This document shows, in pieces, positions 1 through 5,099 of a DNA stretch of 5,099 nucleotides. A program made the translations under genes and the position numbers. This DNA is from Chitinophagaceae bacterium. Its GTDB lineage: Bacteria; Bacteroidota; Bacteroidia; Chitinophagales; Chitinophagaceae. The stretch is from NCBI GenBank assembly GCA_023251285.1, contig JAHEZB010000226.1, forward strand, positions 1-5,099, given 5' to 3'. The notes beneath the pieces were generated by a model, which searched no databases, was not told the DNA's origin, and worked only from the letters and a program-made list of their open reading frames with translations. Within the stretch, counting starts at the first letter, position 1; each line of letters begins with the position of its first letter.

Positions 1-144
1 GAAATGAAGAAATTTTAATACTCGGGGAAAGTAGATTTTTTTGTGTTTTTTTAGGGCATGACTGTGCTAAGCCACTCATTGCAGGAATTTGGAAGAATGG
101 AAGAAAGTAAACCAATAAATAGAACCAGTTTTTATTCTAAGGCG

Positions 145-250
145 TCTGCCACGGATTACATAGATTTGCATCTATACAATGTAGGGACGGGGCTCACCTC
201 CGCCCGGTTAAAGATCACGGATTTAGCTACTAATTACATGAATTTACACG
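145..250. repeat. Degenerate intergenic repeat cluster (ACGGATTACA / GAATTTACACG type)
   Basis: Seen directly: ACGGATTACATAGATTTGCA (151-170) is loosely repeated by ACTAATTACATGAATTTACA (229-248), and CACGGATT occurs at 150-157 and 216-223. From memory, strings built from ATTACACGAATTTACACG-like units are common as non-coding repeats in many bacterial genomes. The present copies look diverged, as expected of old repeats. A role is unknown. Chance similarity in AT-rich DNA cannot be excluded. Confidence 0.35.
184..205. repeat. GC-rich imperfect hairpin
   Basis: The bases can fold into a stem of eight GC pairs: 184-186 with 203-205, 188-190 with 200-202, and 191-192 with 197-198. A187 and T199 are bulged, and the loop is CTCA (193-196). 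The surroundings are AT-rich, so the element stands out. It resembles the short GTAGGGACG-type palindromic repeats scattered between genes in many bacteria. There is no T-tract directly after the stem on the plus strand or directly beyond it on the minus strand, so an intrinsic terminator is unlikely. Confidence 0.4.
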
Positions 251-301
251 AGTGTGCAAAGATAATCAGGGTGTTTCGTTTTACTTCGCTGTTTTGTTTT
301 T

Positions 302-1183
302 TTATTCAAGAAATTTCATATCCTCCTCCGTCAAGTGTATTTCAGTCGCTTTCAGATTTTCTTCAAAATGCTGTAAAGATGAAGTGCCGGGAATAGGCAA
401 TATCCACGGAGAACGGTGCAAGAGCCACGCTAAATTTATCTGAGCTTCAGTGGCGCCATATTTTTTGGCGATGGTTGCGATCCGGTCATCTTTTTTAGGC
501 ATTGATTGAAATAAAGAGAAGTAAGGAATTAAAGGAATTTTATTTTCTTCGCAGGTCGCCAGCACTTCTTCGCCGCCGCGGTTATGTCCTCCATGTTCAA
601 ATTGTTTCGAAAGGCGTTGAGCATGGCCATACATGTTTTCTACCGTAGCAATATTTCCCATCGCCATAGCTTCTTTTAATTCATCGGGATCAACGTTGCT
701 AACTCCCACATGCAATATTTTACCTTCTTTCTGCATGTCAAACATCGCATCCATTGATTCTTTAAAAGGCACGTCACTGCCGGCGAGCACCCTGAAATGA
801 ACCAGTGTGATCTGTTCTTGTTTCAGCGTCCGCAAATTATTTTCGATGCTGCTCCGTAAATTCTCAGGGCGACTGAATGCGATCCAGCTTTTATCCGGTT
901 TTCTTGCACCACCAACTTTAGTACAGATCACCAGGTCATCCGGATACGGATATAAAGCTTCGGCGATCAGGCGATTGGTTACATCTTCGCCGTAGTAATC
1001 TGCTGTATCAATAAAATTGATCCCGCTTTTAATGCATTGTTTCAAAATTTGTAATGCTTCGGTGCGGTTTGCCGGTTCTCCCCAAATGCCGGGGCCGGTG
1101 AGGCGCATCGTTCCGTAACCGAAACGTTTAACGGTCAAAGGTTGATTGCTTTTTCCTGCAATCGTAATGTGTTTCGTATTCAT
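302..1183 (-). CDS. Aldo/keto reductase, YdbC (PdxI)-like
   Basis: This 293-residue protein is a soluble NAD(P)H-dependent oxidoreductase with the TIM-barrel aldo/keto reductase fold. The family's catalytic tetrad is visible: D59 and Y64 in FIDTADYYG, K89 in ICTKVGG, and H129 in LVHFRV. The C-terminal cofactor-phosphate loop reads IPGTSSLQHFEENL (264-277). The strip LYPYPDDLVICTKVGG (77-92), the early GYGTMRLTGPG (22-32) and the overall length closely recall E. coli YdbC, which is known as a pyridoxal reductase (PdxI) in vitamin B6 salvage. Pyridoxal as substrate is therefore a reasonable guess, but this family is broad and the substrate is not proven. The start is the ATG at 1183; its leader is A/T-rich with no Shine-Dalgarno, as is usual in Bacteroidota. 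The stop is TAA. No B6 genes lie beside it, and it appears monocistronic. Confidence 0.93.
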   Translation of the reverse strand: MNTKHITIAGKSNQPLTVKRFGYGTMRLTGPGIWGEPANRTEALQILKQCIKSGINFIDTADYYGEDVTNRLIAEALYPYPDDLVICTKVGGARKPDKSWIAFSRPENLRSSIENNLRTLKQEQITLVHFRVLAGSDVPFKESMDAMFDMQKEGKILHVGVSNVDPDELKEAMAMGNIATVENMYGHAQRLSKQFEHGGHNRGGEEVLATCEENKIPLIPYFSLFQSMPKKDDRIATIAKKYGATEAQINLAWLLHRSPWILPIPGTSSLQHFEENLKATEIHLTEEDMKFLE

Positions 1184-1242
1184 AAAGTTTTATTTTCTGT
1201 TTAATTATTTAAAATTTTCTGGGCGTCATTAAAAGCTTAGTG

Positions 1243-1250
1243 CAAAACTA
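1243..1250 (-). promoter_or_regulatory. Possible -7 box (TAGTTTTG) for the aldo/keto reductase
   Basis: On the minus strand the bases read TAGTTTTG, an exact match to the Bacteroidota -7 consensus TAnnTTTG. The box lies about 60 bases upstream of the reductase ATG and just past the small frame that ends at 1281, so a leader of roughly 50 bases would result. The nearest upstream TTG is 26 bases away, more than the usual 19-21, so the -33 half is not supported. Confidence 0.35.
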
Positions 1251-1280
1251 AATGAATGTCGATGGATACTTTTTACCAAT

Positions 1281-1382
1281 CTACTTCTCCATCTTCTTTA
1301 AAAAATTTACGTGTCGAACGTCGTTATCGATGCCAACCAGTTTGGTGATATGGCTCAACGAGCGTGTGAGTACGATATTCAT
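1281..1382 (-). CDS. Possible 33-residue small protein or 3' remnant of the broken locus
   Basis: This frame begins at an ATG (1382-1380) that overlaps the TGA of the preceding frame as ATGA, the arrangement used for translational coupling. It ends at TAG (1283-1281). The product is 33 residues, starts MNIVLTRSLSHITKLVGI, and ends in the charged tail FLKKMEK. I know of no match. It is in the same phase as the ATG frame at 1592. It could therefore be a separate coupled small gene, or the last part of one ancestral gene of about 100 residues carrying two compensating frame changes. Its short length means chance cannot be ruled out. Confidence 0.25.
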   Translation of the reverse strand: MNIVLTRSLSHITKLVGIDNDVRHVNFLKKMEK

Positions 1383-1592
1383 ATTGTTGTATTTTTTGTG
1401 AATGCAAAAATCAACTCATACAAATAAACCGGTGTAACCGAATCTATGTTTGTTGTAACCAAAAATTTGGAAAGCGATTTAATAAAGGCAAGAAGTGCAA
1501 TACACCACGAGAATTGCGATGGATTGGAACAGCATCAGTGCCGCTGCAGAGAGATAACGTCGGAGAATATCTTTAAGGGAAGAAATGTTCAT
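1379..1592 (-). pseudogene. Possible frameshifted small membrane-protein gene
   Basis: I do not recognise a family. From an ATG at 1592 the frame gives 37 residues beginning MNISSLKDILRRYLSAAALM and stops at TAA (1481-1479). A neighbouring frame, open from about 1504 to a TGA at 1381-1379, has no good start of its own but reads like protein: CIALLAFIKSLSKF, then VTPVYLYELIFAFTKN. Omitting one base near 1505 joins the two into about 70 residues, with a continuous hydrophobic stretch at residues 14-36, preceded by a basic RR, as for one membrane helix. The simplest reading is a gene broken by a one-base insertion or a sequencing error. An intact 37-residue membrane peptide starting at 1592 is the alternative. 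The next frame overlaps the TGA by four bases. Confidence 0.35.
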
Positions 1593-1728
1593 CTATTTCT
1601 AATTTTTAGGCAATGAAATTGGATTTATATAGTGCGAAAAGTTAAGGATGATAAAAGTTCTTGGAAATAATTTTCTTATACAAACCATTTCAGGAATTAC
1701 CAATATTAAAAACCCTCATTTCCTGTTA

Positions 1729-2556
1729 CTAAACAGAAACCTCCATTCCTTCTTTTGCAAATAATGCATTCGGCAGAATTTTCTGGCATTGTTTCTCAAG
1801 GTCATCTAAAAATGCGTCATTGTGATCGGGATCATGATGAGTGATAATGAGCCTTTTCACATTGGCTTTAATAGCCACCTCCACCGCATGTTCCCAACTG
1901 CTGTGACCCCATCCTTTAAATTTATTTTCATATTCTTGTTTGGTATACTGTCCGTCATGGATTAACAGGTCTGCATCCCTGGCAAATTCAACGATATCCT
2001 GATCGATTCCATTTACGTGTTCGAGATCGGTACATATCACCAGCGACACACCTTCATCATCCAATCTGAAACCATAAGAGCCGCCGGATTGTTTATGAAA
2101 TTGAGGAATGGATGATACCCGTGCACCCTGGATCACCTCTTCATCACCGTAAGATAAAAACTCAAACTGTGCACCCATCATTTCCATTTGAATCGGAAAA
2201 TAATCCTCCTGCATCTGTGTTGAAAAAATGCCTTTCAGATCCTTTATCTTGCCTTGCCTGCCCATGGCAAGAATGCCAATCCTTTGTAGCGGATTATATG
2301 CCGGCTGGAAGAAGGGAAATCCTTGTATGTGATCCCAATGGAAATGGGAGAAAACGATGTTAATTATATTTTGGTTGATCCCATTTTCTACAATTTCTTT
2401 TCCCAGGTTCCTGATCCCCGTTCCTGCATCAACAATAGCAATCCGGTTCACTCTTTCACGCAGTATCCTGAAGCATGAAGTATTGCCTCCATATTTTTCA
2501 AATTCCCTGCCGCACACAGGTAATGAACCACGTACTCCGTAAAATTTCACCTTCAC
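1729..2556 (-). CDS. MBL-fold metallo-hydrolase (PhnP/Lactamase_B_2 type)
   Basis: This 275-residue protein has the metallo-beta-lactamase fold and is probably a cytoplasmic two-metal hydrolase, likely acting on a phosphodiester; the substrate is unknown. The N-terminus FYGVRGSLPVCG (5-16), followed by YGGNTSC (22-28), is the signature of the group containing PhnP-like phosphodiesterases. The metal motif is SHFHWDH (H71, H73, D75, H76). Further probable ligands or active-site residues are H154, D177 (CTDLEH), D201 (HDGQY), H218 (GHSS) and H240-H241 (ITHHDPDH). There is no signal peptide or membrane helix. The start is GTG, with a second GTG two codons later; MKVKFYGVRGS fits the family's usual N-terminus, so I keep the first. 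The stop is TAG. Neighbours do not suggest a pathway, and no phosphonate genes are visible, so naming it phnP would be unsafe. Confidence 0.9.
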   Translation of the reverse strand: MKVKFYGVRGSLPVCGREFEKYGGNTSCFRILRERVNRIAIVDAGTGIRNLGKEIVENGINQNIINIVFSHFHWDHIQGFPFFQPAYNPLQRIGILAMGRQGKIKDLKGIFSTQMQEDYFPIQMEMMGAQFEFLSYGDEEVIQGARVSSIPQFHKQSGGSYGFRLDDEGVSLVICTDLEHVNGIDQDIVEFARDADLLIHDGQYTKQEYENKFKGWGHSSWEHAVEVAIKANVKRLIITHHDPDHNDAFLDDLEKQCQKILPNALFAKEGMEVSV

Positions 2557-2649
2557 CTGAGATAAAGTTTTACTAAAGATCAGAAAAAGATTTCAGAAAT
2601 GCGATGGAATTTAAAAGAATTCTGTTTGCTGCGGATTACACAAGAATAA

Positions 2650-2711
2650 GATTGCTTCGTGACTCGCCATGAGGGACGGAACGGGAGAATCCTTCGTGCC
2701 TCCCAATGACG
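2650..2711. repeat. 62-bp composite repeat, copy 1
   Basis: Starts GATTGCTTCGTG and ends CCCAATGACG. It aligns without gaps to the copy at 2811-2872 with 47 of 62 bases identical. It is itself two related 25-base halves, at 2650-2674 and 2687-2711 (19 of 25 identical), each beginning GA-T-CTTCGTG-CTC, separated by a GACGGAACGGGA-like spacer. From memory, GATTGCTTCGTG...CAATGACG elements are widespread intergenic repeats in Bacteroidota. No transposase or terminal repeats are visible. Confidence 0.7.
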
Positions 2712-2728
2712 CAAAATGCAACTCGATA

Positions 2729-2740
2729 CGTCATTGCCAG
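2729..2740. repeat. Partial inverted copy of the repeat end
   Basis: CGTCATTGCCAG is close to the reverse complement of the repeat's CAATGACG end. It faces CAATGACG at 2704-2711 across a 17-base gap, giving an 8-bp perfect inverted repeat. It looks like a truncated unit inserted in the opposite direction. Confidence 0.4.
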
Positions 2741-2810
2741 AAAACATGGGTGAATAATTATTGTGTAGATAAATGTTCATGTTTTCGTGGCAATCTTTTT
2801 TTTCGGAGCC

Positions 2811-2872
2811 GATTGCTTTGTGCCTCGCGAGGACCGGAAGAACGAGAGATTGGTTCGTGCCTTACAATGACG
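2811..2872. repeat. 62-bp composite repeat, copy 2
   Basis: Starts GATTGCTTTGTGCCTCG and ends TACAATGACG. It has the same length, orientation and two-half structure as the copy at 2650-2711, with the second half beginning at 2848. Differences concentrate in the spacer and at the half-unit ends, while TTCGTGC and CAATGACG are kept. The even length in both copies argues that they derive from one unit rather than from chance. Confidence 0.7.
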
Positions 2873-3069
2873 ATGCACCACCGTTTTAAAATCGAACATC
2901 AACTGTATCAAAACCGGACACTCCTTATAAAATAAAATAAATAATAGATTGATTTCCAATAGTTTTTTTCGTGGCACTTTCTTGGGTGATGGAAAGGAAG
3001 CAAAACAAATAATGTGAACATCCGGAAAAGGAAATTGAGCTGTTGCTGAAAACGAATCTTTAATATTTG

Positions 3070-3101
3070 TTTGCTTGCTGTAGCAATGAACCTAAAAGTT
3101 G
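3070..3101 (+). promoter_or_regulatory. Weak candidate promoter for the permease
   Basis: TTTG (3070-3073) is followed after 19 bases by TAAAAGTTG (3093-3101), which approximates the Bacteroidota TTTG-N19-TAnnTTTG arrangement, though the -7 box is imperfect. The 5-bp inverted repeat TTGCT-GT-AGCAA (3075-3086) lies between the two boxes and might be an operator. The spacing to the ATG at 3159 would leave a leader of about 50 bases. An alternative -7 box is AATATTTG at 3062-3069. Confidence 0.25.
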
Positions 3102-3158
3102 ATAACGCGATAAACAAACCAAATTCGAAATAACAAAATAATTAATTGCTCAAAAGAA

Positions 3159-5099
3159 ATGTTTAAAAACTATTTAAAAATCGCATTTAGAAATCTGTGG
3201 AAAAATAAAGGTTTTTCTGCCATCAACATTTTTGGACTTGCCAGCGGATTGGCCATTTGCCTGCTGATCTTATTTTATGTAAATAACGAGCTTGGCTATG
3301 ACCGGTATAACACGAAAGCAGATCGCATTTATCGTATAGATGGCGATCTGCAGTTTGGCGGCAATCATTTTGTATTGGCACAGGTTCCTGATCCGATGGG
3401 AGCCGCTTTAAAACAGGATTTTCCGCAGGTAGAGCAATATGTGCGCTTTCGTGGCCATGGCAGCATTATGGTAAAAAAAGGCAATCAAAATATAGCAGAA
3501 GACAAAGTCATATATACCGATTCGACTTTGTTTTCTGTTTTTACGCTTCCGATGATCCAGGGTGATCCTGCAACCGCTTTGACACAGCCCAATTCTGTCG
3601 TGATCACAGAAAGTACTGCACAAAAATATTTCAACTCAACTGATGTTGTTGGAAAGACTTTGACGATAGGAGATACCGGCAATTATAAAATTACGGGTGT
3701 GATAAAAGATGTTCCGAAGCAATCACATTTTCATTATGATTTCTTCATCAGCATGTATGGACAATTGTCTCCTTATGAGATCAATCAATGGACCAGTAAC
3801 AATTTCAACACGTATATTGTTTTGAAAAAAGGTGCAGATCCCCAGTCGCTTTCGAGCCAGCTGAATGGATTTGTAATGAAATATGTAGCGCCGGCTTTAC
3901 AATCCATGAATCTCAGTCCTGAACAATTTGCAAAGAACGGAAATTATTTACATTACACTTTAACGCCGCTCGAAAAAATTCATTTGTATTCGAACAAGTC
4001 CGGTGAGTTGGAAGCGAACGGCAACATTCAATATGTTTATATTTTTTCTTTGATTGCATTTTTTATTTTATTGATCGCCTGTGTCAATTTTATGAACTTA
4101 TCAACGGCGCGTTCTGCTAACCGTGCGAAGGAAGTGGGCGTGAGGAAGGTGCTGGGTTCCATGCGCAAAAACCTGGTTACCCAATTTCTTTCTGAATCTA
4201 TTTTGATCAGTTTTATTTCACTCATCCTGGCGCTTGTTATCGCTGCTTTATTGCTGCCTTATTTCAACCAGCTTTCGGGAAAAGACATGACGCTCAATTT
4301 GTTTTTGAAGCCGTGGTTATTGCCGGCTGCTGTTTTATTAATGATCGTCGTGGGGCTCATAGCCGGAAGTTATCCCGCCTTTTATCTCAGTTCTTTCAAA
4401 CCGGTAGAGGTGTTGAAAGGCAAGCTGGCAAAAGGTTTCAAATCGAGCTGGCTTCGCAGTGGATTAGTTGTTTTTCAATTTTGTATTTCCATCATTTTGG
4501 TGATCGGCACTTTGGTTATATATCAGCAATTGAATTACATACGCAATAAAGATATTGGCTTTGACAGGAGCCATGTGTTGATCATTAAGAACACAGATGT
4601 TCTGGGCAAACAGGCAAAAGTTTTTGAAGACGAAGTGAAAAAATTAAATGGTGTAGAAAACGCCACGGTCACCGGTTATCTTCCTACTGCCGGATGGAGA
4701 AGCGACAGTCCACTTTTCCCCGATGCGAACGCAGATATTAAATCGGCAGTGAGCACCCAAATATGGAAAGTAGATGAAAATTATATTCCAACGTTGGGAA
4801 TGAAAATGGCGAAAGGAAGGAACTTTTCTGCAGACTTTCCAACCGATTCATCGGCCATCATTATCAATGAAGCAGCAGCAAAACTTTTTGGCTTTACCGA
4901 TCCCTTGAACAGGCCGTTGTATTACATGAATGATTTTCCGAAAAAAGACCTGACCAAATTTCACATTATAGGCGTGGTTAAGAATTTTAATTTTAATACG
5001 CTTCGTGAAGAGGTAACGCCACTCTGCTTTTTATATCAACCTCAAAACGGCAGCGTTGCTTTCCGCATTCATTCAGCAAACATTCCAAACCTGGTTTCG
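3159..5099 (+). CDS. ABC transporter permease, MacB/FtsX type (3' end outside window)
   Basis: The frame is open for 647 codons to the window edge with no stop; relatives in Bacteroidota are usually near 800 residues, so roughly the last fifth is missing. The start MFKNYLKIAFRNLWKNKGFS is the classic N-terminus of this family. Order: inner-membrane helix about 20-42; periplasmic MacB-type core domain about 45-280; FtsX domain with helices about 292-310, 345-367 and 386-408, containing the cytoplasmic ARSANRAKEVGVRKVLGS (317-334) that contacts the ATPase; then a second half with a helix about 433-455 and another periplasmic domain. Such permeases work with a LolD/MacB-like ATPase in exporting or extracting lipids, peptides or drugs; the cargo is unknown. 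No ATPase gene lies upstream, so the partner is elsewhere. The ATG has an A-rich leader and no Shine-Dalgarno. Confidence 0.93.
   Translation, partial: MFKNYLKIAFRNLWKNKGFSAINIFGLASGLAICLLILFYVNNELGYDRYNTKADRIYRIDGDLQFGGNHFVLAQVPDPMGAALKQDFPQVEQYVRFRGHGSIMVKKGNQNIAEDKVIYTDSTLFSVFTLPMIQGDPATALTQPNSVVITESTAQKYFNSTDVVGKTLTIGDTGNYKITGVIKDVPKQSHFHYDFFISMYGQLSPYEINQWTSNNFNTYIVLKKGADPQSLSSQLNGFVMKYVAPALQSMNLSPEQFAKNGNYLHYTLTPLEKIHLYSNKSGELEANGNIQYVYIFSLIAFFILLIACVNFMNLSTARSANRAKEVGVRKVLGSMRKNLVTQFLSESILISFISLILALVIAALLLPYFNQLSGKDMTLNLFLKPWLLPAAVLLMIVVGLIAGSYPAFYLSSFKPVEVLKGKLAKGFKSSWLRSGLVVFQFCISIILVIGTLVIYQQLNYIRNKDIGFDRSHVLIIKNTDVLGKQAKVFEDEVKKLNGVENATVTGYLPTAGWRSDSPLFPDANADIKSAVSTQIWKVDENYIPTLGMKMAKGRNFSADFPTDSSAIIINEAAAKLFGFTDPLNRPLYYMNDFPKKDLTKFHIIGVVKNFNFNTLREEVTPLCFLYQPQNGSVAFRIHSANIPNLVS

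Larger units (their letters stand above)
19..301. other. Intergenic region with decayed repeats
   Basis: This gene-poor stretch precedes the 3' end of the aldo/keto reductase. I see no protein-like reading frame that is more than chance. It holds the sequence CACGGATT twice (150-157 and 216-223), a related pair of 21-mers (151-171 and 229-249, 15 of 21 bases identical), and a GC-rich hairpin between them. The stretch 36-52 is T-rich, but no convincing stem precedes it, so I do not call a terminator there. Confidence 0.5.
1184..1728. other. 545-bp region between the reductase and hydrolase genes
   Basis: No intact long gene is present. The minus strand between about 1281 and 1592 carries short protein-like frames, described separately. 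The part from 1593 to 1728 holds nothing I recognise. CAGGAA (1691-1696) and TTCCTG (1720-1725) are inverted repeats near the hydrolase stop, but the 23-base loop and the lack of a following T-tract argue against an intrinsic terminator. Confidence 0.6.
2557..3158. other. 602-bp divergent intergenic region
   Basis: This lies between the start of the minus-strand hydrolase and the start of the plus-strand permease, so it must hold the 5' signals of both. Its middle contains two composite 62-bp repeats and a partial inverted copy. The 11-mer TTTTCGTGGCA occurs at 2782-2792 and again at 2966-2976. Open frames of 60-90 codons exist here on both strands, but they run through the repeats and have low-complexity, non-conserved-looking products, so I do not call them genes. 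Confidence 0.6.

Noticed and set aside
1..18. Frame reading EMKKF then TAA at the left edge, possibly the end of a plus-strand gene
   Set aside because: Only five codons are visible, too few to tell a gene end from chance.
58..396. 112-codon plus-strand frame
   Set aside because: It crosses the decayed repeats and hairpin and then overlaps the 3' end of the well-supported aldo/keto reductase on the other strand; the product resembles no family.
252..443. 63-codon plus-strand frame
   Set aside because: It is mostly antisense to the reductase gene and has a low-quality product.
1263..1349. 28-codon plus-strand frame beginning MDTFYQSTSP
   Set aside because: Short, and opposite the better minus-strand frame at 1281-1382; no supporting start signal.
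1691..1725. Inverted repeat CAGGAA / TTCCTG just past the hydrolase stop as a terminator
   Set aside because: The loop is 23 bases and the stem only 6 bp, with no T-tract following on the minus strand.
2650..2872. CRISPR array
   Set aside because: Only two diverged copies of 62 bp with internal substructure, no regular spacers and no cas genes.
2580..3117. Several 66-88 codon frames on both strands in the divergent intergenic region
   Set aside because: They run through the repeats and overlap one another on both strands, and their products show no recognisable domain.
4037..4549. Open frames of 62 and 78 codons inside the permease gene
   Set aside because: They are shadows of the long permease frame, which has clear domain and helix structure.

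Overview
The window looks like chromosomal DNA of a Bacteroidota bacterium, plausibly a Chitinophagaceae/Sphingobacteriales-type lineage. The signs are AT-rich intergenic DNA, A-rich leaders without Shine-Dalgarno sequences, a TAnnTTTG-like promoter box, and a MacB/FtsX-type permease whose N-terminus is typical of the long permeases common in that phylum. The lineage is inferred from style, not from a marker gene.

Layout from left to right. Bases 1-301 have no convincing gene but carry degenerate intergenic repeats and a GC-rich hairpin. Bases 302-1183 (minus) encode an aldo/keto reductase resembling E. coli YdbC. Bases 1184-1728 are formally intergenic. On the minus strand they hold a string of short protein-like reading frames (about 1281-1592) that looks like a small membrane-protein gene broken by a frameshift, followed by a 33-codon frame joined to it by an ATGA overlap. 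Bases 1729-2556 (minus) encode a metallo-beta-lactamase-fold hydrolase with a GTG start. Bases 2557-3158 form a divergent intergenic region with two copies of a 62-bp composite repeat and a partial inverted copy. From 3159 to the right edge (plus) runs the first 647 codons of an ABC transporter permease, which is cut by the window end and has no stop codon here.

The three solid genes do not form an obvious shared pathway. The two minus-strand genes are separated by more than 500 bp and the permease is divergent, so each is probably transcribed on its own. I found no CRISPR array, tRNA, rRNA, transposase or defence module, and no clear new biological system. The observations most worth checking are the broken small membrane-protein locus and the composite repeats.
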